From positions 3,371,821 through 3,435,820 of the forward strand of contig OU744454.1 of NCBI GenBank assembly GCA_916610825.1: a stretch of DNA of 64,000 bases. Reading direction: 5' to 3'. How positions within the stretch are numbered: the first letter of the stretch is position 1; every line of letters begins with the position of its first letter. A program made the position numbers and the translations under genes. This DNA comes from Haliclystus octoradiatus. Its lineage: Eukaryota; Cnidaria; Staurozoa; Stauromedusae; Haliclystidae. Shown one piece after another: positions 10,209 through 24,100 of the stretch. A model generated the notes under the pieces. That model was not told where the DNA came from, made no database searches, and was given only the letters and a program-made list of their open reading frames with translations.

Positions 10209-13200
10209 GTAAGTCGTGATACAATGTTTGAAACTGTTCTATTTTGTTTAAATAGCTTTTAATAATTTCCACCTTCATGGTTTCCTGCACTTTTTATTAA
10301 AGACCATAAAATAAGTTTAATTGTCTAGTATTTAACATCGACTGTTTATTTAATTTTGTTATTTCTGTAACTATATCGATTGAAATACCTGTTTCGAGTT
10401 TACAAATTTTATAGTCTTCGGTTGTATTAATTCTATGTATTTCCTCTTGCTTGTGTTTTTAAAAATAACGGCATCTCGTCCAATGTGAATATGTGTTGAA
10501 CCAACATATGATTCTAGTTGATAACACGCAAAGTACAATTTACTGAACATAACTGTTATATACTGAATTGAAAATTCTCAGATTTTGGCTCAATCATAGC
10601 AATCAAAACCCATCGTATTGTTAATAGAACTACACTATTCTATGCTTTTATAAACGGCCATAACTGTCGCTCACTTTAACATTCATTTATGATTTTAAAC
10701 AAAAGTTAATACACAGTTAAATGTCTTATAAACAACGTATATCTTTTTCAATGATTAATATATTCCCAGATATATGCAATATATTGGTGTTATTGAATCA
10801 ATATTAATGTCTCGACTTGTTATACGACAACGTGCGAAACAACGATTCGAAGACATGTTGTTTTCATGCGATGCTGTTATTTTCATGAAAAGAAACCATG
10901 TCAACACCGAATGATCAAATGTTCTTTTCAATTCAATAAAATAAACTGCTGAGAAACAAATAATTCAGATTTCTTACTTTAATTAGAACGTGGTAATTAA
11001 ATGATCGTAAAATTGTCTAGCTTATTGAATTTACAGATCGCTAATTCTTGACTTGAAAATAGTCTTGTTATGATCAAATTTTGGGCATGGCTCACGAACC
11101 AAATATTTACGAAGGCAAGGCATTTTTTCGCAAGTGATTCAAAGTCATTTATCTTTAATAGAATGTGCATTTTTTATTTGCTAAGTTGATAAAATATTCG
11201 TAATTACTTTCCATTATTTATTTTGACGGTGTTATTTTGGTCGATTTGTCAAAACAGTTCACCTGTTTTCCACCAGACTTTAATTTTTGAATCAGTTATA
11301 AAAATCTACGAGGAATTTGTTACGAGCCGTTGACTTTAAGCTTGAACATTCTTTCGTTCTGAAATTCACCCGCTATTTCGTATTGAAAATAAATCCTGAT
11401 CAATTTATAAGAGTATATTTATGTCAAACAAAATCTAGACTTTTAATAGCTTCGTTACAGTTTTATGTATACATTCAAGATATCCACATACGAAATATAA
11501 ATGAAAACCGAACATGCTTTAGTGGTTGTCATAGCTGCAATGTAGCTTTTTTTTGTTTCGTCACGCATTAATGCTAATGACATCACGTTCGTATTAGTAT
11601 GAATTCTATAAAGATCTTTTATTTTACTTTTACGCTAACATTATCAGCATTACGTGATTTGATGTTAAGTCTGTGGCTTCTACATTTTGAATGAAATTTA
11701 TTAAGAAAACTGTCTTTATGTATAAACGCGTTAAATATATTTGAACCCTTGAAATCGCTTTGCTCTATTCAGAAAATTGAATCAAAAGATTGTTTTCGAA
11801 CTCCTGCTGCCAAAAATGTTTTCAAACTTTGTTATGTCAAATAATTCATGATGTTAAATATTGTCCATGAATAACAACTTCAAAGGTTTTATCGACATTG
11901 TTTTGATCATTTTGCCTCTATTTTATCATATCAAACGGAAATAAATGAAGTTTTTGATTGATATACACATTGCGTTCTTGTTTAGATATGTTTAGATGTG
12001 CTGTGCCATTTCATAGGTCTTTTGTTAACTGTGTAGTGTTGTCATTATCGTTCCTTCATTGCTTCTTCCTGATAATACTGTGATCTACAATGTTTTGATT
12101 GTTTTAAACGAATAGGGTGACCTTTCTCGTGGGAAAATTATAAGATCTGTTTTGTATGGTTTTACCTGATAAGTAAATTGATTCTACTGTACTACTCATG
12201 AACTAGACAGTTTGAATATATGCGAACTTTCATTTATCCGATTGTTAAATACTACTCAGCTTTTGAAATCGCATCGTATTATGTCACGATATTATGTAAG
12301 GATCATAATATATATGTAACAGGACCTCGTATTCCTGCATATAATATACTGTATGTATTGACCAGCCTCTCTATCAGGAATCCAATTTAAATCCATATTA
12401 TACCAGCTACTACGATTCTAGATGTTAGCTGTTTATTGAACCGAAAGTAACAATGTCTCAAAGCTACTTATTAGACCTACTTATTAGAAATATATGACTT
12501 GAACGTATTATATGCAAATGGGCTTACTGATAGATCATCTGATTGGACCAATTGATCTACTTAATTAACCTCCAACATCTGTAGACTGTTTATATCAGAG
12601 CCATCTATTTACAAGAGTTGGGATACGCTTTCATGTGCCGCTATCGTCTCCAATTGGACAGATGCCAGTCACGTGATTTTTGGATGCCATCTTTGTTCTT
12701 TTGGAAACAGGTTCTCAATCATTTCAAGTGAAATGCGCGAAAAAATACGATACAATATGGCTGAAAAAACACATAACATTCTCCTGCACATGCGCACTGT
12801 TAAAAACGTGCTCGGGTCCAGGCAAAAAGATACAAACATGGCAGAAGTGTCCCAACTCTTGTAAATGGATGGCTCTGGTTTATATGACTAGTGTGTTGCT
12901 TTCATGGCTTTGATAATTAACTCTTGCATACATTACAATTACATACAGATAGTTAAATAGTTGTTGTACAATTAAAAATGTAAATGTTCTTTGAAGATAC
13001 TTTTGTACGGGGCTAAGATCACTGAGTATAACCTACAGACTAGTAATCTACTTTTACAAGAACGAGGCTACATACAAACAAGGTCAACTAAATGTAAAAA
13101 TATACCAACATTAATTCGAACCTAGACTCAACGGGACAAAATTATTTCAAGTTCTATGTTCATGGAATTATCAACTTGTATGTTTATATGGCGACGTGAT

Positions 13201-15096
13201 TTCTCGACAACCACACACCTCGCACAGCTTTAATGGTTGAGATGATTTGTTTTGTAGGCTAATCATTTCCTTTTGTAGAAACATTTCCATGCTCGGTTTA
13301 TTTAGATGTCACCGTTTTGGAAATTTCGGAGTGTTTCGAATAGTTAGAATGCTTGGGGATACTCTACTTTATCGTAAAGAGGCTTTATTTATTAATCCTC
13401 TATCCAAAAGGCGTATGTTTCTAAAATCACAAATGTGTCATTTGAAATGAAAGTTCATACTATACTAGCTTACGTTTGCCTAACATTTCTTCTTTATATT
13501 TCATACATAAGCTATCTGGCTAAGAAATTTACATCTACTTTTATTTTAAATCTTTGATCAATAAGCAAACCAGCAAGCTCTCTCTGCGTAAACTTCTTTT
13601 TCTTCTACCACACAGCAATATTCGCCCTACGTATTCATCATAGGTGTACTTTGATGGCGTGATGAAAAGTTTTTTGCCGCTCTGTTGTGCAGCAGATCGA
13701 CTCAACCATTTTCTGGTGTAAACGCTAATGATAAACATTTGAACAAAAGTAGCTTCTTTCAACTTTCAAACAGGTGCAAATTAGAATATAAACGGCAACT
13801 ATCCATCATTTTAGCTACTATGCTTATAATTTATTCATAAATAAACTTATTCTTTATTTAAAGATCTAACGATCAAGTAAGCCGACATTTTGTGTAATTA
13901 GCTTACAACCAGACGCTTTTTCAAGTCTTTGAATATGCAAAACAAATTTATTTGAAATTATGTAATATAGTATATGAAAACTTTTAAATTATTATTTGAT
14001 TTATTATAATAAATGTAATAACGATAAGTATATCCTAATCACAAATTATCTGGATCGATTCCCGATCGATTAGCTGAAAACATTTAATCTATGTTCGCGG
14101 TTGTCTATTTCTATTGAATGTTTGATTACAACGTGTTTAAATGACCAGTCATTAATTTCTAACCACCGTTTTGCACCGGTTTCAATTTTAATCTTCATTT
14201 CTGATTTATTTACGTTGAAACTTATTATATTAAATACTTGCTTCAAATATTGTTATTTTGTTGTTCAAAATTAATTCATATTTTATTTTATAAAATTATG
14301 ATATTATTAAAAGTTACATTTTGGTTTGGTTTATTTTCTATTATAGCTGCGACCCCGTTACATACGGCTCCTAAGTTTGTCAGTGAACCACAGGATACGG
14401 TCGCTGAAGCTTCTTCTTCTGTGACATTAAAATGTTCTGCAACTGGTAATCCACCTCCTGTATATGCATGGCGTAAAGATGGAACTGAAATTGATCTACA
14501 AACAAAAACACAGTTATCATTAACAACATCTGGTGATTTGATTATTAAACAATTTGATGCAACTGAAGATGTTGGTTTATATCAGTGTATGGCAACAACT
14601 AGTGATTCGGCTGTTAGATTGGTGATTTTATCACGGCCAGCTAAAGTTGCAGCAACAGGTAAACCATTAATAAATCCAGCACATATACTTATTACAATAT
14701 CAATTACTTTTATACCAAATTGTTCATTATTGATTGACTATCATGTCATACTAAAATTGTTTCGATATAATAGAGTGTAATCCGGCAATAGCGGTTCCGG
14801 CTTTAACGGTATTCTGTCAATATCAGTAGACCCATGCAGTAGACCTAAGCATACAAGTGCTTAATTTACAGTCAAACTTTGCTAAATATTTACCGCTAAT
14901 AACGGATTCTGTCAAAACCAGTAAAACGGTTTGTCTTCCTAGCATACCGATATTGCCGTATTTAACTATTTATATGTTACATTTATGCTCCGTCGCTTGA
15001 TTATCCCTTCTTTAATACCCCACTCGCCACCCCTGATCCTGTAACGATAGTGGATTAAGATATTAGATCTTATACGCTACAATCCCACCTTGCTTA

Positions 15097-15139
<43 letters not shown>

Positions 15140-18100
15140 ATTTCTATAGCGTTCTTTCTAGTATTAATCCAAGAGCGCTTTACAATATTCGAAGTGTATA
15201 ATAAGAATTTTTTTTTTATCTTTTCATTTATTTATTTATTTATTTATTTTTTTGTTTTTTATTTTATTTGAGGAACTATAGATTGAAATAAAATATCAAT
15301 TATAAATTTTGGATTATAATAATATACCCTTGATTATTGTACTTGCTTTCCACATCCCATTCCTGTAAAAGCTCGTGTGTTTTAGGTTGCTTAATATCCC
15401 ATGCCTCTTGATGTTCCACTTTTCATTCAGTTTCATGAAAGGGAGATATTTTAAAATCAAGTTTACTGTAAACTTTGCCTCGTCATTGAACAACTCTTAC
15501 AATCCCAATTCGCTACTGTCTTAAATGATTATCTCCGCTATATATGCGCTCAATACTCATTTTTAGGTAGATCGATTATTCCTGGAAAGTATAAAAAATT
15601 ATACGACCAAATAGATAGCCTGCTCAAAATGTGTAGCCTATAAAATAATGTATATTCGAATTATTTTAAGTAGTATCCCAGAGTTTTACAAAATATCAAA
15701 TCCCTAACGCCAATATTACTGACTAATATTTTGCATCGGAATGAGTATCTGCATGTAATCAACCAATTAATATTCTCTTACGATATTTTATTTGATTAGA
15801 ATCTCCTTCAACGTTCAAACAGCAACCTACTGCTACAACTGGCTACATCAATGGTGCCGTTCGTTTGGCTGTTGATATAAGTAATGCTATACCATCACCC
15901 GATATCGTATGGAAATATCGTACTAAATCAACCATATTGAGTTCAGATGATCGATTCTCGGTTCTACCACAAGGTGTTATTGTCATTACAAATGTTCAAG
16001 CTAGCGATGAAGGTGAAATTCGTGCAATCGCAAGACTAAGCAATGGTCAATATGTAAACAGTGATTATGTTAAAGTTACTGTGAAACAAGGTATGTAATG
16101 CGAACTCATACTGAGTAGGATATCGTCCACTTTGAGATTTTTAATTTCACAGGTATATACAAACGAGAAACCCTAAATTATGAAAGCAAGGAATTATATT
16201 AAATTGTTCAAATAACTTCTGTGGACCACGAAATGTTTTCAATGAGAAATATAATATAACATATCTATTCAAGTTCTTCTATTTATTTCAAATTTCAGCA
16301 AATGAGCGTCCTGGTGGCCAATCTTTATCTTTCCTTGGTCGTCCCCAAGATGCATCCCTTAAATGGGGCCAAAGCACCATCATTGAATGTTCAGGGGATA
16401 GCTCATCCCCTATTTCATATTCATGGCTAAAAGATGGTGTTAGAATTCAGTATGATTCTCGAATTGCTCTGTTTGGAGGGTCGCATCTCAAACTGTCCTA
16501 CGTTACAGAAGCAGAATCTGGGCTCTACACTTGTGAAATGAATAGCGGAAGTAGTACATTACAAGCCTCGGCTACAGTCAATGTACAAGGTAAATATTGT
16601 GAAACTGATGGGTCTGAACCCAGCAAGGTGCCTGAGAAAAGTTTTGATGGGGAGATTCCTTTTTGAATACTCACGCTCCCATATATAGTCCCTGTATGGA
16701 TCTTCCTTGTCAAAATCAGTACACCTAATCGTAATCTAGAAACAATAGAATAGAAATCACAACTAATGTATGATGATACCTACTGTATCTAAGTGATGAA
16801 CAGACAGTTAGTGTTCTTTGTCTTATATGAGGAAGAAATGGACAATGAAAGTATGCACAGTATTATCGTTATTACGAGCTAAATCGTTGGATACAATTAA
16901 GCAGTCTTATATCACGACGCCAAGCAAGTCAGGCTGTCAATAATGTTTCTGTGTATATCATTAGGATTTGAGCATAAGCAATGTTGCTCGTTAGTAAGAA
17001 TAATTCCATTAGTCAGTTAACATCGCGTACTGTTTAAATGGAATACCTTTGTCACGATGTGTGATAGTGATATTCTCTAGACATATATTATTCCCTTTTG
17101 TAATCCTTTTGGCCGTTTCAGATTATCTGTTTGATTAATTCGATTGATTGTTAATATTTCCTTCTATTACAGTTCCACCAACATTTACACTTGTACCAAG
17201 TACACAATATGGCCGAGTAGATGGCAGTGTAACGTTTGAATATAAAATAAAAGGCAATCCAAAACCAAGTGTCACGTGGTATCATGATGGTATCAAAGTA
17301 CCTTCTGTTGCTGATTACATTGATTATAAAGATGGTTCGTTAGTATTGAAAGGTATCATATCAAACGATGCTGGCATGTATCAAGTATTCGCATCGAGTG
17401 CTGTTGGTATTGCACAAGCCACTACTGAATTAATCGTACTGGAAAGAGGTTAGTACTCGTTTTCAATATAGTAGGATGTGTTCATTTGAAAATGAGGCTT
17501 CTCGGTTTTCAATTAAATAGAATCTCTGCTTATACATGATCTAGCAAAGATTTGGCCTTCTTGGATACAACGACATTTCAAACTTTTATTTTGAAATGTT
17601 TTGTAGACATTTTCCCATAAATCGGATAAATATCTCTAGATTTTTTCTAGCTTTCTGGAACTATGACTGCAGGTTTCCCATTTTTGTCGGACCCTGCAAA
17701 GTGCAACGCTTTTTATGTATACATATCAAAACTTTTTGTTTGCATTAAATTCTAGTTGGCCAAAGAATTACAATTTATTATTCATTCGCCGATTTATTTT
17801 CTTCGTCAATTCCATCACCCATACCAAAGTTCGTTTGTAGTGAGGAGTTTATTTGAACTCATGATCTATGATAACACAGAATATTTATTTATTTATTCAT
17901 TCATTTATTTATTTGTTTATTATTTTTTGTTTTGTTTTTTGGATTTATCATTTATCCACAAACCGGGTAAGCTGCAGCTTTTTTTCACCGGGGTGGTTGG
18001 TTAATTTATTAGTATTTTGATATTGACGAGATTCAAAGACTGTTTTCCTGGCTTTTAACTTTGAACATTGAAGCAAGATTATCTGTCTGAAAATCTTTAT

Positions 18101-21100
18101 TGTCTACGTCTTCCAATCCTTTCTGCGCCTTCCTGATAAAGCATGTCTGATAACTGAATAAGAAATTCTAATCTTCTGAAGATTTTATCATCTATTCTTT
18201 TCAAATCTGGATTCTAGCTCCGTAGTTCCTTTCTTGGCAAAGCGAGTAAACGGGATTTTGTTGAAACAGGGGACGATGCCATGTTTCAAATGAAGCTTCT
18301 TACGTCAAAATGCAAGGTCATCGCGAAAATATGAATACAAATGTATGTTTTTAGTAAGAACAAAGAGATATTGCTTGGTATTTCCTCTGGTCATGGTGGT
18401 CAACAAACTCAAACAGTCAACAATGAATTTTGATTCTTCTTCTTCTACTGAATGTTGATAATTCCAATTGGAATTGATTGGCATTTACCCTGTGCGAAAA
18501 AATTTTACATTTTTGGAAAGTAGGATTAAGTACTTTTCCTGAAAGCAAAATGAGTCTGGGTGCAGTAAAACTCTTTGGCAAATGGCAATATAGACTTGCA
18601 GCTAAATATGCGCTACTCAAATCGATATATGATCTCTTCAACTTTAATGAAATTCAGTGTGATTGGAATTATCGAGTTGAACTCAATTATTGGCCCTTAT
18701 GTGGCATTTTCCTTCATAAATTCAAAAACGTATTTGAAATTTCGTACTGTGAAGACAGAATAATTTTTGTAACCAATTTCTACCTCAGATTGAGAACAAT
18801 TAAGAACATTTTTCCTGTTTCGAATTGTTATATTGTTTCTTGATCAGAAAAACATGGTACGTGGCCACATCGCTATTGTATATTTTTATTACTATACGTG
18901 TTTTTAAATTCTTGAGCTTCGCAAAATGATATATTATTAAAACGCAGAACTGAAGAACTGCGAGGGGCATTTCAAAGTTGCAAGACATCGCTTCATGTCC
19001 TGTCTCTTTTTATTGAATTTTTTACAAGATAAAACTGCTAGACATATCCACTTTTTAATCTTTTCGTTCTGATGTAATTGTAGAACACAATCCGATGATC
19101 TTTAAGCGATAAATCATGCATGAAATGAGTGGGTTTGGTCATTATTAATTTGATTTTGTTCTTGATTTGTGATGCATTATAATCGGATTATAATCTAGTT
19201 GTTTAATGGATTATATTATTGCTATGCAGTATGTATGTATTTTTGAATATGTTCGAATGTATTTTTGATTACAAAAGTAACTATATTATTTTAATTGAGT
19301 GGAATTTCATCCAAGCAAATTTAATATAACTCATAGCTGTCGTGGTCGAATAATTTGATCTGGGCAAGCGTATATTTTCAATGATTTTCAAGTACATTAC
19401 TTACATTTTATGAGAGTTTCTTCAACTTCAACTGAAAGTAGATATTTACATTTTGATTTCTTTGTATATCGATGGAAAATATTGTTTGCAGTATTAATGT
19501 ATTTACTGTCAGGGTTCAACTTTCAAAATTTGTTGACACAGAGTCACTGTGGCGCCACAACACGGGAGATTTTTCTTTATTGAAGATTTTACTGATTGGA
19601 GGTTTTATTTTAGTATAAAGTTTGTTGAATTGAATAAAATCTCCTAGTTTTTATTTATTTGAATTGCTTATAATTATTGTAAATAGTAGGTCAGATATTG
19701 TATTATTTGGGGATACATATATAACATTGGAAAGAAAAACCAATGATTTCAAATCGACAATCCGCTTCCAGAAAAGTGTTTTAAATTTGCATTTAGAAGA
19801 AAAATATCTGAAAGCAGAAAGAGATGCCTGGATTTTTATTATGGAGAACAAAATGTTGGTTGTTTATTTTATTTGGTAAGATAATAATCAAGTTTAATAG
19901 ATGGATTTCTTAATTTAAATCGAGACAACATATTTTGGTTAAGGGTAAAACTTGAAGCTTTTCTAGCTTTTTTCTCGCGAGATTACCGATTGTGTTCGGA
20001 TTTTAGAATGATCTCGATTTGATAATAATCTGATTCAATTATAACATTTTGTGTCCGGTTCAAATTTACTCGACCGCCAAATCAACGATTTTACATTTAA
20101 TCATTTTTTGAAAAATCTACATAATTATGTATAATACGAATATAGAATCATGATTTTTATAAACATAAATTCTATATTTCATGTTATAAAAAAGGTAGTC
20201 TTGTACAGCTGGATGTAGTTTCACCGCTCCCGTGGTTTTCTGATTGTTTACAATCTGTCGCAAATCTAAGATGTGGTCTTTTGTCACAGTAGAATCCTTC
20301 CAACGTGGTTGTAAACTTTCTGTTATTATAAAAATGAATGAGAGATAATAAAGTAGAATCTTCTTTACTATTGGATAAAACGAAGTCAACTAGCCACATA
20401 TACAGGAACACCACTCGGTTTATAAAATTACATTTTCAAAACCCGTAGAAAATTGAGAAAGTTTTTACATAAAAATATAAAATGGCTTGTTTCGCAGCAA
20501 CATTGCAGCAATAGGGAGCTCGACAGCACTGTATAGTAGGATTACTGTATGCATACAGTACATTATTTCAATGATGACAACAACACCCAGCAATTGTATT
20601 AATTTTGTTTACGTTAAAACTACTCAGCTCAAACTTCTGTATAATTGGCGGACAATTTAGATGATTCACTGTGTATAAACTCCTCTACAGCGAGTCAAAA
20701 TGCATTTGATATGCCTATAGATTCCATCGTAAATTGTAGCCTAGTATCTATCGGAGCAGTGCTTTTTTCGCGTTAAGGTATTCGCTTTTTGATTTGATCT
20801 GATCGAGCACCTATACTTTTCAACCTTCTTTATTTATTTTATTTAAGTTGAAAGACATTTTTTCTTATTTCTCGATAAGTCATTGTTTAAAGGGCTAATC
20901 CTTCAACGGTTAGAATTTGTTTAACCTCTTCATGCTTGAATCCTTTGCTCGTCATAAAATATTGCAATTCTATATCTGAAGAGGATAAAGTGATCTGGGT
21001 TTTATCCAAATTGTTTTCGTTATTTTATTTTTCGGTAAAGTGCAAATGACCCCGACAACGTTTTTCCGCAGATTCTCGGATACCTGATGTTAATTGAGGA

Positions 21101-24100
21101 AGAATGATGAAAAGGATTTTTTATTTGGAGGCATATAATCGGAGTTATTTCAAGTAAAAAGTATTCTTTTTCGATCATTTCAGTTTTTCAAAACTCGGAA
21201 CGATATTCGGAATGCAAGAGGGCTTACTATAGGAAAACGTTTAAGTCAGATTTCTAAAATATCTTTTCGCGCGAAATTAAAAGTTTTTATCAACCAGGAC
21301 AGACATTGACTTGCTCAAGTCTCACTTCAGTGTTATGCCGATCTTAATTGATTGGGAAACTTTCCAATCATGAAAATGAGGCAGCAAAAAGAAAGGGGGA
21401 CTTGACCTTGAAATTACTGTTTCAATCTCAATTGCTATTGAAGTAGTATCAGTTAATATTTAGAACGCGTTTGAATTTTTTCGAATGATTTAATAAGTAT
21501 TCTAAGTAATTTACATTACGTGTGTTTTCATTCTTTAGGCGTAGTTATCCCTACAACCGTCCCACAACCCCCTATTGGCCCAACATCAACTGGGGCACTA
21601 AAGCCTGGTAAAGTAAAGAATGTAAATGGATATTCCACATCACCAGTAACAATTACAGTTGCATGGCAACAACCAGATGTACCTAACGGTGAAATTGAAA
21701 AATATGTCATTGTTTATTTCTCTTCGCCAACTGTCATCGGTGAGTCGTAACCGATATCGTATCCTATCGTATACTGTCTCAATTACTTTACTAATGAGGC
21801 TAAAATATGCATATATTGAAGATTTGCCAATCGGATTCAAGGACATAAGCATGTAATGTACCTTGTATGATATCTATCCGATCATTACATAACTGATTTA
21901 TTTTATTTTATTTACTTTCTAAATTCCAGAACGGCAAATTGTTAATGGTACTCAATTCTCTGCCACTTTAAAAGACCTGGATCCTAGTACGTCATACAGT
22001 ATTCGTTTACAAGCTGTCAACCAGTATGGTGGTGGTGCATTGTCTTCAACTGTCAGTGTAACCACGCCCCCACCAACGCCACCCAAAGTCTCTACTCTAA
22101 CAACAACAGCGTCAACGCCAGACAGTGTTTACGTTTCGTGGCCTGCTCCACCAAGGTCAGTTAAACAGCAATACAGTGAAACCTGTATGTAACATTAAGT
22201 TATGAGAGGTAGATAAATTGACCACTTTATGCAGGTGACCTTTATATACAGGGCTGATTCAATAGAAAATACTATTTCAGACATACAGTGAAACCTGTAT
22301 ATAACAGTAAGCTATGAGAGGTAGATAAACTGACCACTATATGCAGGTGGCCATTGTATACAGGGTTGATTCAATAGAAACTACTATTTTAGACATTGGA
22401 AAATTGACCGCCGCTGGTATGGAGGTGACCGTTATAACAGGTTTGACTGTACTATACTTTAGACTAGCATCTAGATATAGCCATACAGTACACGTATACA
22501 TGTATATAGCCACTTAATGTCCACGTATAATATAGAATTGGTTTCTATTTGCTAAAATGTTCATGGTAAGATTGTTTAAATAGGGTTAGTTAGACCTGCA
22601 TTCTATCCACTTTTGTGCACGTTATGTTTAAAAATGAACTATGCCAGTTGATATGGAATATGGAATTTCCTATCCGCCTTTTTCTCAATTTAACTCCGCA
22701 TAAATTAAAATGTAAGCTATATATTAAAAAATTTAATATCTTTCTTTCATTTACAGTGGAACAATAATTTCCAAATATGTTTTATTCTATTCTGATACAA
22801 CAAATTCTCCATTAACAATCCTGTCACGTGCTACCACATCGACATCATTATTGGTTGATAATCTCACACCGGATACATCCTACAAATTCTGGGTCGTACC
22901 TTATAATGGAAATATCGAGGGTCCAAAGTCAGATGAATATCCAATCACCACACCGAAAGGTAAAGTAGCTCAATGGCAGAGTGTGTAATGTATATACACT
23001 TTGTGTGGACAGGGTCCGACAAAAGTGGGGATCCTGGGATCCTAGATTCCGAAAGGCTGGAGCAAATTCAGAAGAAAATGTACAATATCGTTTGAGATTC
23101 CGGAAGGCTAAACCTTTTGTCGGACACTGTGTGTGGGAGGCTGGGGCTCGACACGTTTGTATCTGTCATCATCATCATCATTTATTCATGACCTGATAAG
23201 CTCACATTGAACTTTTTTCACAGGACTGATTGTCTGTAAATATGAATAGTCCTCCGATAAACAAACAATATAAAATTGTATTTCTTAACTTACAAATGCC
23301 ACATGTATGATGCTGTCTGCTCGCAGACTCTGTAAATTTGAAACTTCGAGCCTCTACTGTTTTACCCAGTTAAATCTATGCTAGCAGGCTAAGTCATTTG
23401 TAGTCCCTGGTGCTTGAAAGCATACTGTTTCTTACGATGATGGCGATCTTCCAAACATATTTCATCAATTGTTTCTAGAGTAGTTATCACCTGGCTATCA
23501 CTTTTTCATTTATTCGCCTTACGCGTACGACAAGCATAATTAACCGATTTGTAACACGTAATTTCTATATTTAGCTTTCGTCACAAAACCTGGAGCCGTT
23601 GGTAGTGTTGTTGCCTCGGCTGCATCATCGACTATCGTAACACTCAATTGGAATGCACCGACCAGGTAAGTGGACCAACTCAATTGGTTAATATCCCCAG
23701 GAGTAGCATCTATTGCGCTACACCAAATAATTTTTTACAGAAGAAAACTTACCCAAATATTAGAAGAAAAAGATTAATCAATAAGAGTATAATTGATCAA
23801 AAATAAAAAGATTCCTCAAAAAAATTTCCATAGCAAAGACTACCCTAATATTTGTTTTAAATTTTGAAAGAGGTACCTTTAATTTTATTAATAAATATTA
23901 ATTATTTAATGAGATTTTAATTTTCCCAATAAATTTTTTTTCACAATTCCCCACAAGACACCTATTCAACATCTTCCCCGTATAGCGGTCGTATAAAAGC
24001 TACCCCTAACTTGGAAATATGTTCCACTTGAATCCGATTGTTACATATAGATTAAAATATCAAATGATGATATCTTTTTTAATTTTTTAGTGGTGACGCA

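Noticed and set aside
18478-18843. 121-residue open frame in the Ig4-FN3 intron
   Set aside because: No recognisable motif, no splice context, and AT-rich frames of this length are expected in a 4-kb intron.
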